Shown here: piece after piece, positions 53,459-63,519 of the stretch
Layout of the letters: every line of letters begins with the position of its first letter
Position numbering within the stretch: position 1 is the stretch's first letter
NCBI GenBank assembly: GCA_030323885.1
Contig: CM059189.1
Location: 44,511,015 to 44,575,014 of the forward strand
DNA length: 64,000 nucleotides
Direction: 5' to 3'
DNA from: Branchipolynoe longqiensis
Lineage: Eukaryota; Annelida; Polychaeta; Phyllodocida; Polynoidae
Position numbers and translations under genes: made by a program
Notes under the pieces: generated by a model
Database searches by the model: none
What the model saw: the letters and a program-made list of their open reading frames with translations, nothing else
What the model was told of the DNA's origin: nothing

Positions 53459-53460
53459 GG

Positions 53461-53500
53461 CCATATCAGGATGGGTTATGACTTAGGACCATGGCACTCA
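53461..53500 (-). mobile_element. SINE-A fragment, cut by F element
   Basis: CCATATCAGGATGGGTTATG to GGCACTCATG, directly followed by the F element at 53503. Confidence 0.55.
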
Positions 53501-53502
53501 TG

Positions 53503-53878
53503 TTAAAGCGGTTGTCACACATCACCGGATTGGGGGAAACGGACAGAAATCAAACAAAGTCCGTTTTGTGTCCGTATAAGTTTTGAACATGCACAAAACT
53601 AGGAATGGATGCCGCCGGACTGACGTCTATGGTTCTTGTCCGGTTTGAGTTTGTTTCGTCCATTGGCTATCCGTTCATGTCTGTTTCATGTCCATTTCAT
53701 GTCCGTTTCATGTCTGTTTCATGTCCGTTTCATGTCCGTTTCATGTCCGTTCGCCCAGCAGCCATTGACTCGATAGTGTAACATTTTGACACATTTTAAT
53801 ACATTTTGATACTTATCACCACCGGACTACACAATTCTGTCCGTTGCTCAATCTGGTGATATGTGACAACTGCTTTAC
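53503..53878. mobile_element. F-group element, CCGGA/CCGTT subfamily, copy 2
   Basis: TTAA at 53503-53506. The left end is AGCGGTTGTCACACATCACC, GGATTGGG; the right end is AATCTGGTGATATGTGACAA. The palindrome is at 53578-53601, and about seven CATGTCCGTTT words lie at 53680-53750. The right TTAA is degraded (TTTA). Confidence 0.78.
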
Positions 53879-54023
53879 CAATGACTATGTAAAGCAGTTT
53901 TCGCCTTCTTGAGTTCAGCACTTGAGGACTGTACCACCTCATATAGCTCAGCAAAGTTGTCCGATGAAGCATCTAATTCTCAAAATCAAAACAATTATCT
54001 ACATATCATTCTACATATCAAAC

Positions 54024-54447
54024 TTAAGTGCCTGTCACACTATGCCTGATTGAGCAACGGACAGAATTGTCTAGTGTGTGGTATTCGGGCGTGATAAGTA
54101 TAAAAATGTATTAAAATGTGTCAAAACGTTGCGATATGGGGTCAAAGGCCGCTGGACGAACGACCATGAAACGGACATGAAACGGACATGAAACGGACAT
54201 GAACGGATAGCCAACGGATGGTAAGCAGACTAAATGGACTCAAACCGGACAAGAAACGTAGACGTCAATCCAGTGGCATCTGTTCCAAGTTTTGTGCATG
54301 TTCAAAACTTCTACCGGATCGGGCCAGATATCAACGGATATCAATGGATATGCAATGGACACAAACCGGACTTTGCTGGATATCAATGGACTTTGTTCGG
54401 TTTCTTTCCATTTCCCCCAATCCGGTGATGTGTGACAGGGCCTTTAA
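54024..54447. mobile_element. F-group element, CCGGA subfamily, copy 3, in MITE-A
   Basis: TTAA at 54024-54027 and 54444-54447 (target duplication within MITE-A). The left end is GTGCCTGTCACACTATGCCT; the right end is CCGGTGATGTGTGACAGGGC. The palindrome is at 54287-54310. It is inverted relative to the copy at 53503. Confidence 0.85.
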
Positions 54448-54675
54448 ATACAGGGGTACTTATTAACCATTTGTTGCCACATAGAAGGAGACAGGGAGGG
54501 AGTCAATTTACTGTAGTTACTGTAGAAGCCCATGGTGTCAGACTTTTAGCATGCTTGCCGAAATTAAGTTGACACGTTTTCACTTCAAATTCATCAAAAG
54601 TTAGCAATTTGAAATAAAAAGTTAACCTCAAACTGAAGAAAGATAGATTATAACAATTTATTTAGTATATTTATC

Positions 54676-54998
54676 CAAGCTTCCACATGCTTCCAAAGCT
54701 TCCAAAGCTTCAAGGCACGGCGGCAGGCTAGTGTCCAAGCTTCCATAGCTTCCAAGGCACGGCGGCAGGACCTCCCCCAAGGCGGCGGCGAAGCAAAAAA
54801 CAAGCGAGTGGGGCGAGGCCGGCGCGCCGACGGTGTATTTATAGGCCGGCGCAGGACCGATTCACCGCCGGGGGAGGCTCGCAGCAAAAGCGTAGTGCCG
54901 AAATCAATAGACCATTTCGTAATAATCCTGGTTAACATTCGAAGAAAAGCATAACGTATTTTACGCCTGCCTATATTTGCATAATTCTTTATACGTCT
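54676..54998 (-). mobile_element. GC-rich 323-bp insertion with octamer and TATA motifs
   Basis: It is flanked by a 10-bp direct repeat TATATTTATC (54666-54675 and 54999-55008). On minus it has an octamer ATGCAAAT (54975-54982), CGGCACTACGCTTTTGCTGC, a TATA box TATAAATA (54836-54843) and a GC-rich leader. It ends in direct repeats of GGAAGCTTT, plus two copies of CTGCCGCCGTGCCTTG. The repeat-tailed 3' end and target duplication look like retroposition. The head is not a tRNA I recognise, and the function is unknown. Confidence 0.6.
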
Positions 54999-55297
54999 TA
55001 TATTTATCTCAGAAAAAAATAGAAACTCAAAACCATTGGACTATTCAACTTTAAACACTTAAACAATTTAGGATAAAAGATACCATTAATTTTCCTTAGG
55101 ATTCTTTTCTCCTTTGCCACAATTTGTGAGATTCTAGCTTCCTGGGCGTCTTTTGACAGAAGGTTGATTGTATATGTCTTTGCATTCTGTGTGGTAGCGA
55201 TGATTGAATAGCAATGTGACAGAATACAAATTGAACACTTCTCGTCATGAATACGGCCTTTGCTGTCGACACGCCATTAAACAACTACCGATCAATC

Positions 55298-55411
55298 AAC
55301 CATGGTGATTTTATAGTGCTGTCCGACTCTGATATCGTGCCACAGGCAGAATTAAACGACATCCTACTCAGTCACATCATATCATGACACTGAGCTAATC
55401 AGTCTTTTACT
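55298..55411 (-). mobile_element. SINE-A body fragment
   Basis: ATGGTGATTTTATAGTGCTG to GACACTGAGCTAATCAGTCT. Confidence 0.7.
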
Positions 55412-55466
55412 TGTGTGTGTGTGTGGGGGGGGTGGGGTGGAGTAACGTGAGTGTTTGCATAACGTT

Positions 55467-55745
55467 GGTTGGTTGTTGGAGTTTTACGTCCTGGCAACAT
55501 CTAAGGTCATATCAGGAGAGGTATAGACTTGTGACAGTATTCATGATGACTTTATAGTGTTGCCCCACTGGAAAATCAGGCCGCCAGCACCATGACTCGG
55601 TATCCCACTCAATCACATTATCCTGACACTGAGCTATCCAGTCCTTGTCCTATCCTATTAATGGCAAATGCCAGGCTAGAAAAAGACAAGTATCAATTTT
55701 ATAAGTCATCGGTTTGACTCGACAGGGAACCAAACTCCCAATCTT
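55467..55745 (-). mobile_element. SINE-A copy, head truncated by a microsatellite
   Basis: The tail GGTTGTTGGAGTTTTACGTC and body run to GGGAACCAAACTCCCAATCT, then GTGTATAAATATAAGTTTGT repeats. Confidence 0.87.
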
Positions 55746-56600
55746 GTGTATATAAATATAAGTTTGTGTATAGGTGTGCATATCAGTGTGTACATCAGTA
55801 TCTGTGAATCAGTGTGTATACATATGTGTACAAGTGCGTATAAGTATGTGCATAAGTATGTGTACAAGCATGTGCATAGGTTTGTGTATAAGTTTGTGCA
55901 TAAGTATGCAGATACATATATGTGTATAAAGCCGTGTTTACACGGGCGAGTTAAGTCGCTTCATATAAATCGCCTTGCCTAGTTCGCCTCACATTCGCCG
56001 TGTAAACGTGACTCTGAGGCGGATTAGGGCTGATTCGCTTCATATGATTCGCTTTATATAAACCACTTATCTAGGTAGTTTATATGAATCGATTCAGCTG
56101 GTTCCCGGGCAGCGATAGTGTAAAATAGCGGTGCTCGCCGGCTACAGGCTCAGCTGTAACTAATCGCTGGTGCCCGGCAGTGTTAGGGACCGATTAGGCT
56201 GAAATCTAGTGAATGCGATCATATTTAACAGAATTACATACTCAAATAATGAAATTTCATTAAATTAACCCTAAATTCCAACGATATTAACGTAGCAGCT
56301 ACATCGGCATCGTTATTCATATTGTCGAATCGACGAATGTAAACTAAACAAATAGCAGTGCTCGCCGGCTACAGGCTCACCACTAAGGCTGCTGGTTCCC
56401 GGTCGCTGACAGACTTTCAAACTCGCTCGTGTAAACTCGCCACTACTTCGCTTCATATAAATTGCTTTGTCTAATTCGCTTTAAAATTGCCTGTGTAAAC
56501 ACGGCTTAAGTGTGCATAAGTATGTGCATAAGTTTGTGTATAAGTTTGTGTAAACGTGTATGCATACATTTGTGTGTATAAGTGCGTGTATAAATGTGTG
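55746..56600. repeat. GTGTATAAGTATGTGCATAA tandem tract, split by a foldback
   Basis: The same degenerate unit occurs on both sides (55746-55925 and 56510-56600) of the element at 55926-56509, so the array predates that insertion. Confidence 0.8.
55926..56509. mobile_element. Foldback with GCCGTGTTTACACGG ends
   Basis: The left end is AAAGCCGTGTTTACACGGGC, GAGTTAAGTCG; the right end is TTGCCTGTGTAAACACGGCT, TAA. The interior repeats TCGCTTCATATAAATCGC and two copies of GTGCTCGCCGGCTACAGGCT in similar context. TTAA is at 56506-56509. Its design is similar to the F group (self-similar interior), but it lacks the group palindrome. Confidence 0.75.
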
Positions 56601-56757
56601 CGCGTGTTGGATGTGTGAGTAGCGTGAGCGGGTGCACCTTGGACAGTCGAGGTGCACTTGCAGACGCTGATATCAGAGACGCCGACCGAATCTGCGCAGC
56701 TTCGCAACGGTAACAACCACTCCATGGACTGACTGACCCGATAGATAGGTAGATCGA

Positions 56758-56951
56758 TACAGTAAAACCTCTCTTACCGACAACCTCCACAGATCGACCA
56801 CTCCCCTATATCAATCACTTTATTTTGGTCCGAAACGATCGTCCATACAATACAATTATAACGATATTCTAACTCCCTAAATACACCACCTCCCAAATCG
56901 ACCGTTTAAAGTCGATCCCATGGTCGGTCGATTTAGAGAGGTTTTACTGTA
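56758..56951. mobile_element. pogo/Tigger-like short TIR element, copy 2
   Basis: TACAGTAAAACCTCTCTTAC to GATTTAGAGAGGTTTTACTG, TA. It is about 194 bp and parallel to 32602-32796. Confidence 0.82.
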
Positions 56952-56999
56952 ATAGATAGGCGTCCTATTTCCTACACTGGGAGGGCAACGCAACACGCC

Positions 57000-57830
57000 C
57001 ACACACACTCACACACACTCACATGCACTCACACACTCACTCACACACACTCACACACTCACGTGCACTCACACACACTCACACACTCACACGCACTCAC
57101 ACACACTCACACACTCACACACACACTCACACTCTCACATGCACTCATACACACTCACACACACTCACACACACTCACACACACTCTCACACACACTCAC
57201 ATGGACTCACACACACTCACCCTCACTCTCACACACACTCACATGCACTCACACACACTCACACACTCAAACTCTCACACACACTCACATGGACTCATAC
57301 ACACTCACACTCACTCTCACACACAGTCACATGCACTCAGACACACTCACATTCACTCGCACACACTCACACGCACTCACACACACTCACATGCACTCAC
57401 ACACACTCACACATACTCACATACACTCACACTCTCACACGCACTCACACGCACTCACACACACTCACATGCACTCACACACACTCACATGCACTCACAC
57501 ACACTCACACACTCACGCGCACACACACTCACATACACTCACACTCACATGCACTTACACACACTCACATGCACTCACACACACTCACACACTCACATGC
57601 ACTCACACACACTCACATGCACTCACACACACGCAACACTCACGCACTCACATGCACTCACACACACTCACACACACTCACCCTCTCACACGCACTCACA
57701 CACGCACACACACTCACACGCACTCACACACACACTCACATGCACTCACACACACTCACACATTCACACTCTCACACTCACTCACACACACACTCACATA
57801 CACATACACACACTCACACACTCACACACC
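57000..57830. repeat. CACACTCA tandem array, about 830 bp
   Basis: Degenerate ACACACTCACATGCACTCAC repeats. His/Thr/Ser-rich frames of 237-314 codons are artefacts. Confidence 0.95.
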
Positions 57831-58060
57831 TAATAACTGCAACCTGCCGTGAGGCGGTGCTCGTTAAGGTGACAAGTTGTCAGCAGTTCGTGTCCATTGT
57901 CCACATGGCCCTGCATGTTATCCGGGCAGTGTGGACACAGTTAAATCCCGCATCAATTAGCCGCTAATCATTTCCTGTCCCACGCTCCTTCATGCCTCCT
58001 GAGAGTGTCACTTTAGTGTCGGCGGGTGTTCTATTTCTCACATTAAGCTGGCATGTATCC
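57831..58060. other. Unique stretch, nothing recognised
   Basis: Non-repetitive sequence of ordinary composition. No motif was recognised. Confidence 0.4.
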
Positions 58061-58063
58061 GAC

Positions 58064-58405
58064 ATTAGTGTCCTCTGTGGCAGAGTGGTTAGCGTGGTTA
58101 GAGTGTCTGACCTTTTTTTTTACACTGGTTCGAGTGTCTGACTTTTTTCTAGGTCAGTCTCCTAATCTAAAGGTCAGTGGTTCGATTCCCCATACCATCA
58201 CCTCTGCCAATTTGGATTTCCACCGCTGTGTATAACTTACAGTGCCATCAAAGGCCAGTTGCTCTCATTACCATGTTTATGTGGTGTGGGAGGTTAAATA
58301 TCCCTTGGGTCGGTAAAAGTGTAGGCTGGGGCTTTCTATCTACAAACTGTCTAATGGTGAAAACGAGTCTATTCAGACATATCTATGATAGGCAGTGTAA
58401 ATCTT
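58064..58405 (+). mobile_element. SINE-B, copy 2, with head duplication
   Basis: GTGTCCTCTGTGGCAGAGTG, then GGTTAGAGTGTCTGAC and a second GAGTGTCTGACTTTTTTCTA. Box B AGTGGTTCGATTCCCCATAC and a full body follow. The 179-codon plus frame from 58177 starts inside this SINE and is not supported. Confidence 0.8.
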
Positions 58406-58941
58406 CAAGAAAAAGAAAGTGTACTGTCATTAGCAGTCATTTCTTTTCCATTATTGAATTAATTTTTTTGTTTTTACAGGGAGGCGGCCCAGACCGCGGG
58501 TGGGGTCAGAGTGCCTATAAATTATATACAATCCTTCTGAAGCTTCGTGGACTTATCTTGTCCCTACCGTTGTCTGATAACACTGTGTTACGCTCCATAG
58601 TTAGGTTCTGTACAAAACTCGCTATTAGTATTAGTATTAGAAAAAAATGTACTGTAAGAACCCTACCAAGTGTGGTCGTCAGGAAACATGTTGTTGCAGG
58701 TGCAAAGTTACTCTAAAAGTAGAGAGTCTGTAGTGGAGTAATGGACCGGAAGGGGCACCAAGCCCAACTTCCGCTGTGTAAGCTGAAACTGAGATCCATT
58801 GTGTATGCTGGGTCTCAGCTTCAGTCCTTCCTGTACAAGTGGAACTCAAAATAGCCGTATTCCACTAAAGGGGAATGTAGTTTTCACCAGGTACCCTTAT
58901 AACATTTTTTTTTAAATGACCACACCCTCCAGACCCACTAC

Positions 58942-59540
58942 GGGGCGCAGTGGTCGAATCGGCAGAGCGCAGGACTCGCATGCGGGAGATCCGGAGTTCG
59001 GCTGCCGGTCGAGTCAAACCAATGACTTATCAAATTTATACTTGTCGGTTCCTAGCCAGGCACTTGGCATTATTAGGATAGGGCACGGACTGGTTAGCTC
59101 AATGTCACAGGGATGAAAGTGATCTCCGCGAAAAAAAGCGGAAATGCGGATATTCTCCCATAGGTTTAGCACTGTGAGGGAATCGCGGAAAATTTCCGGA
59201 AGTGAGGTTTCATATATATTGGTATATGCTGCTAGTGCTGCATCATTTGAAGCAGGTATGGTAGTAGTATACGCTGATAGTGCTGCGGCGTTTGGAGCAT
59301 TTATTAGTGGTATACACTGATAGTGCTGCGGCGTCTCCAACACATATTAGTATAGATCTACACTGATGGTGCTGCGGAATTGAAAAATCCCGGAAATCCG
59401 CGGAATCGCGGAGATCTTTCATCGCTGATGTCAGGATAATGTGACTGAGTGGGATATCAGGTCATGGTGCTGGCAGCCTGGTCTCCCAGTGGGGCAGCAC
59501 TATAAAGTCGCCATGTGTGTGCACTGTCATAAGTCGCACT
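58942..59540 (+). mobile_element. SINE-A copy interrupted by a hAT-like foldback
   Basis: The head GGGGCGCAGTGGTCGAATCG and body run to TTAGCTCAATGTCA. The element continues at 59428 with ATGTCAGGATAATGTGACTG and ends at about 59540 in the AAGTCG region. Confidence 0.85.
59108..59427. mobile_element. hAT-like foldback, 320 bp
   Basis: The left end is CAGGGATGAAAGTGATCTCC, GCG; the right end is CGCGGAGATCTTTCATCGCT, G. A direct repeat ATGTCA flanks it (59102-59107 and 59428-59433). CAGGGATG-type ends are common in hAT elements, but the duplication I can see is 6 bp, not 8. Internal AGTGCTGC, GGCGT, TATACGCTGATAGTGCTGCG repeats occur three to four times. Confidence 0.7.
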
Positions 59541-59603
59541 GTCACAACAACAAGTACCCCTATGACATATTTTTTTAATGACCACACCCTCCTGACTTAC
59601 TAC

Positions 59604-59915
59604 TGGGTGCAGTGGCCGAATCGGTAGAGCGCAGGACTCGCATGCGGGAGATCCGGAGTTCGGTTCCCGGTCAAGTCAAACCAATGACTTGTCGGTTCCT
59701 AGCCTGGTGCTCGCATTAATAGGGTAGGACAAGGACTGGCTAGCTCAGTATCAGGATAATGTGACTGAGTGGGATATTGGTTTATGGTGCCGGTGGCCTG
59801 ATTTCACAGTGGGGCAGCACTATAAAGTCACCATGAGTGTGCACTGTCGCAAGTCGGTACCCGTCCTGATATGACCTTAGATGTTGCAAGAACGTAAAAC
59901 TCCAACAACCAACCA
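59604..59915 (+). mobile_element. SINE-A copy, full length
   Basis: GGGTGCAGTGGCCGAATCGG to GAACGTAAAACTCCAACAAC. A short deletion removes the TTAAAATTGATA segment. The preceding sequence (AATGACCACACCCTCC) is shared with the copy at 58942, so the pair may be a local duplication. Confidence 0.88.
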
Positions 59916-59968
59916 TCCACACCCAAACCCACCACAAAACTGGCTGGGGCTGTCAACTGAGTAGGGCG

Positions 59969-60312
59969 TTAAGCGGCTGTCACACCTCGCCGGATTGAGC
60001 AACGGACAGAATTGTCTAGTCCGGTGGTGATAAGTATCAAAATGTATTAAAATGTCTCAAAATGTTGCGCTATCAGGTCAATGGCCCCTGGACGAACGGA
60101 CATGAAATGGGCATGAAACGGACATGAAACGGACATGAAACGGACATGAAACGGACAGGAACGGATAGCCAACGGACGAAACGAACTCAAACCGGCCAAG
60201 AACCATCCGTTCCTAGTTTTGTGCATGTTCAAAACTTGTACAGACACAAACCGGACTTTGTTCGGTTTGTGTCCGTTTCCCCCAATCCAGTGAGGTGTGA
60301 CAGGGCCTTTAA
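59969..60312. mobile_element. F-group element, CCGGA subfamily, copy 4
   Basis: TTAA at 59969-59972 and 60309-60312. The ends are GCGGCTGTCACACCTCGCCG and CAGTGAGGTGTGACAGGGCC. The palindrome is at 60214-60237, with about five CATGAAACGGA words. Confidence 0.87.
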
Positions 60313-60620
60313 CGTCCTATGTGGAAGGTCATAGGATCAATCCCCTGCTGAGTCAAACCAAACACTTACAAATCTGCTACTTGTCGCTACCTATCCTGGC
60401 ACTCGGTGTTAATAGGATAGCACCATGGACTGCTAAGTGGTAAGCTCAGTTGCCAGGATAATGAGATAGTGAGATATCGAGTCATGGTGTCATTGGTATG
60501 GCATCCCATTCCCACTGAGGCAGCACTATAAAGCGGCCACCAATCAGCTCACGCTATGACAAGTCGGTACCGTCATGTTATGACCTCGGATGCTGCTAGG
60601 ACGTAAAACCCAAAACACTC
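60313..60620 (+). mobile_element. SINE-A copy, 5' truncated, diverged
   Basis: From GTGGAAGGTCATAGGATCAA to GATGCTGCTAGGACGTAAAA. The F element inserted at its head. Confidence 0.8.
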
Positions 60621-60691
60621 AGTCATTCTCCCAAACCGCACAGCTGCGAGGATACTAGATCGAACAATGTTGAACGCTGTAGACATTTTCT

Positions 60692-60712
60692 CCCCCCCCC
60701 CCCCCCCATTTT
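60692..60712. repeat. Poly-C tract
   Basis: About 17 consecutive C residues. Confidence 0.9.
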
Positions 60713-60972
60713 TGTTGTGGCAACAAATAATAGCAGCCCTTGAATGTAGCCAGACAATCGAGACTGGAATTGTCCTTATATGGAAAAAGCAATGCGTCGT
60801 GACGTCACAGCCTTCTTATTGTTGTGTAACCAAACAATTTAGTAAAAATCCAAGAAATAAATACCTAATATTTCATGTGCAACATTAAGCCGGTATAACT
60901 GAAGTATAATTAATAAATAAAACCAACGATTGGAAACCACGTGCTAAAAAGTTAGATTTCCCTTATACATGT

Positions 60973-60991
60973 ACAGTAAAACCTCCCTTAA
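60973..60991 (+). mobile_element. pogo-like TIR remnant, cut by F element
   Basis: TACAGTAAAACCTCCCTTAA is a typical left end. The F element begins at its TTAA, and the sequence resumes after 61580 as GGGAACATGCC without a recognisable remainder. Confidence 0.55.
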
Positions 60992-61580
60992 GGCCCAGTC
61001 ACACCTCACCGGATTGAGGAATCGGACAGAAACCGGACATTGTCCGGTGAAATACGGCAATGTACGGTTTATATACGGTTGGCATCCGGCGTGTCCGTTC
61101 TCTGTCTGGTGGTGTCCGGTGTGTAAGGTGTCAAGTTTTGAACATGCACATAACTTGTACCGGACACCACCGGACTGACATGTATGGTTGGTGTCTGGTT
61201 TAAGTCTGTTTAGTCCGTTTCATGTCCAGTACCTATCTGTTACGTCTCCGGTTTGCTTCCTGCAGAGTCAGTTGATGGTGTTGTCGGAATTCGGTCAGTA
61301 TATGTTTTTGGCGCGTCCATGAACGGTCCGGTACATGGCCGTTTGGTGTTCGGTCCGTCCGTTTGACATTCGGTTGTCGTCTGGTTATCGTCCGGTTATC
61401 GTCCGGTGGATATTCATTAATGTATGTTCCTTCTCCGTTTAGTGTCCGTTTCGTCCGACGGCGGTTGTAACAGTTCGACATATTTCAGTACATTTTGATA
61501 CCGAACACCAACGGACTAGACAATTCTTTGTCCGGTTTATGTCCGTTTCTCAATCCAGTAAGGTGTGACAGGCACCTTAA
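60988..61580. mobile_element. F-group element, CCGGA/CCGTT subfamily, copy 5
   Basis: TTAA at 60988-60991 and 61577-61580. The ends are GGCCCAGTCACACCTCACCG and CAGTAAGGTGTGACAGGCAC. The palindrome is at 61132-61155. The interior TACGGTTTATATACGGTTGG, GTCCGGTT and GTCCGTTT words vary from those of copies 1-4. At 593 bp it is the longest of the subfamily. Confidence 0.85.
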
Positions 61581-62720
61581 GGGAACATGCCAACAGCGTA
61601 GGGCAGGTTTCACATTTAATTTGACAACAATTAATATCCAAATCAAATCCTACCTCATTGCTACCCGGGGCTCAGAGAAGACAGAAGCAGAGGTTGGGAA
61701 TAACACAACTTTATTTCCATGACAGACAGGGTAACTGGCGGAGTAGTTGATTTCTAGTTCTTACAGATATGAGTGGCCGGTAACAAGGCCCGACATGGCG
61801 AAGAAGTTATGGTATTTAATCAAGTTGACATTTTAATCATGAGTACAGGACATTTTAAGGATGGGGACCGGCATTTTTCATCAGTCATCAATCCGTCATT
61901 AATCAATCACAAGACATTGTAACAATCATTAAACAATCATCAAATCTACATCAGGGCAAACATATCAATCATATTCGGTTCAAGTTTTTTCAGTTCAATG
62001 GTTTTAGGTTTTTCAAGTTCTTCGTTCATTTTTTGTTTTTTGCTCGGGTTTATTTTTTAAAGATCGAGTTAAGTGCAGGTTGTGGGTGGGCGGGTTAAGA
62101 AGAGGTGTTGCTGCTACGGTGGGCCGGGTGCGACTGGCTGTGCCGGGCTCACCGGGGGAGTGTGGGGTTGTTGGGAGGTCGAAGATGATTGGTTGAGGGG
62201 TTGGCTAATGGGATGGCCTGCTGTGAGTGGCAGGTGGGAGGGGCTGCTTCCCAGTTCTCTGTGCCCCAGCAATGACAGCAAATGAGCGTCACCCACTCAT
62301 TTAACCCAATGTAATACATATTTCAGCAATATTTATCCCCTGGCATAAAATTAAAAATTAAATGAATATAAAATCAATTATTAATAAGCTCAATATTCGT
62401 GCTTAGTATTGAACTTGGAAATATAGCGTGAACAAAGAAAGCTAGGAAAGTATATACAATTTCGTTAGTACGCCAGAAACCCTGGAGGTAATCGAACACC
62501 TGGACTACAAGGTCAGAGGTCAATGCAACTGGGGTCAAGTTAGGCATGGTAGTGCGTATACACACCGTTTGTAAACAACATTAATTTTACAAGTTACGAT
62601 GTTTTTGTTGTTGTGTGTGTGTGTGGGGGGGGGGGGTGTCATCCTAAGTCACCAAAAAACAAAAGACAACAATTCTAATTCCGGTATAATTTCTGCGATT
62701 TTTTCAGAGGAGAAATGACC
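61581..62720. other. Unclassified; possible LTR-like segment on minus
   Basis: On minus, GGAAATAAAGTTGTGTTATT, CCCAACCTCTGCTTCTGTCT and a GGTAGCAATGAGGTAGGA stretch resemble the 3' end of an LTR followed by an internal region. No second LTR, duplication or coding domain was found. 62090-62290 is GC-rich; a poly-G tract lies at about 62625. Confidence 0.3.
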
Positions 62721-62723
62721 CAC

Positions 62724-63079
62724 TTAAAGCTGCATAGTCCGATGAAGCATCAAATTTTCAAAACCAAAATAATTATATAGATTTGACTCTACATATCTAA
62801 CTTAGATATTGATGCACATATTCAGCATTTATTGCCACATAGAAGGGACCACTGAGACAATTTGATAGAACCTGTTACTGTTGAAGCCTATGGTGTCAGA
62901 GTTTTTGGTGTGCTTGCCAAAACTAAGTTTACTTGATTGAATTTCAAATATCTAAAAAATTATCCATTTAAAATAAAAGTTACTTCAACCAGAAATAAGG
63001 TAGATTATAACGATTAATTTAATATATTTATCTCAGAAAAATTACCAAAACGCAAAACCATCGGACTATGCAACTTTAA
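62724..63079 (+). mobile_element. MITE-A, full-length copy
   Basis: TTAA at 62724-62727 and 63076-63079. Both termini and the whole interior are intact (356 bp). Confidence 0.92.
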
Positions 63080-63500
63080 CCAAGAAAAGAAAATCGGAAA
63101 TCAGCCGAAAATAGGAAACTTCTAATACCTGAGTTATGGCGTATGAGTTCACAACAAGCTGATTATAAAGGCTAAGCCACAATGAGTTATAATGACTAGG
63201 GAGACCAAAGTATGCAGCACAATAATGTGAAGCTTGAAGCGCTAGTGCCAGAATGATCAGCGACACAATGACCAGTGACTGCATGAAATGGGGCCGAATG
63301 AATCAAAGCCAAAATGGCACTGGGCGAACTGACATCCCCAATTCAATTATTTTATTTTAACTCTCTGCAAGGTATGTTTACAATAAACTCAGGTGATACA
63401 ATAAATGCATACAAATTCCTTACAGACAGAAAGGATCCCAAAAAAGCGATGCTTATCCAGCTGGTCTCCATCAGGGAGAATGGCCGGGGACAAAGATGCC
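63080..63500. other. Unique stretch, nothing recognised
   Basis: Frames of 65-72 codons without recognised motifs. No repeats until the minisatellite. Confidence 0.4.
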
Positions 63501-63519
63501 GGGGACAATGAGCAGAACA

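Larger units (their letters stand above)
53950..55054 (+). mobile_element. MITE-A copy carrying two insertions
   Basis: MITE-A segments are 53950-54023 (AAGTTGTCCGATGAAGCATC, CTACATATCAAAC), 54448-54666 (ACTTATTAACCATTTGTTGC, TCAGACTTTTAGCATGCTTG) and 55000-55054 (ATTTATCTCAGAAAAAAATA to TTCAACTTTAA). The inserts are an F element (54024-54447) and a GC-rich unit (54676-54998). The right TTAA is at 55051-55054. Confidence 0.85.

Noticed and set aside
54648..54938. 96-codon minus ORF as a gene
   Set aside because: It lies within the GC-rich insertion and MITE-A flank. Repeated segments (RRALEAMEAW, RRALKLWKLW) come from nucleotide repeats.
57023..57967. 314-codon His/Thr/Ser ORF
   Set aside because: Simple translation of the CACACTCA array.
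58177..58716. 179-codon ORF as a gene
   Set aside because: The first third is SINE-B, and the rest has no recognisable domain.
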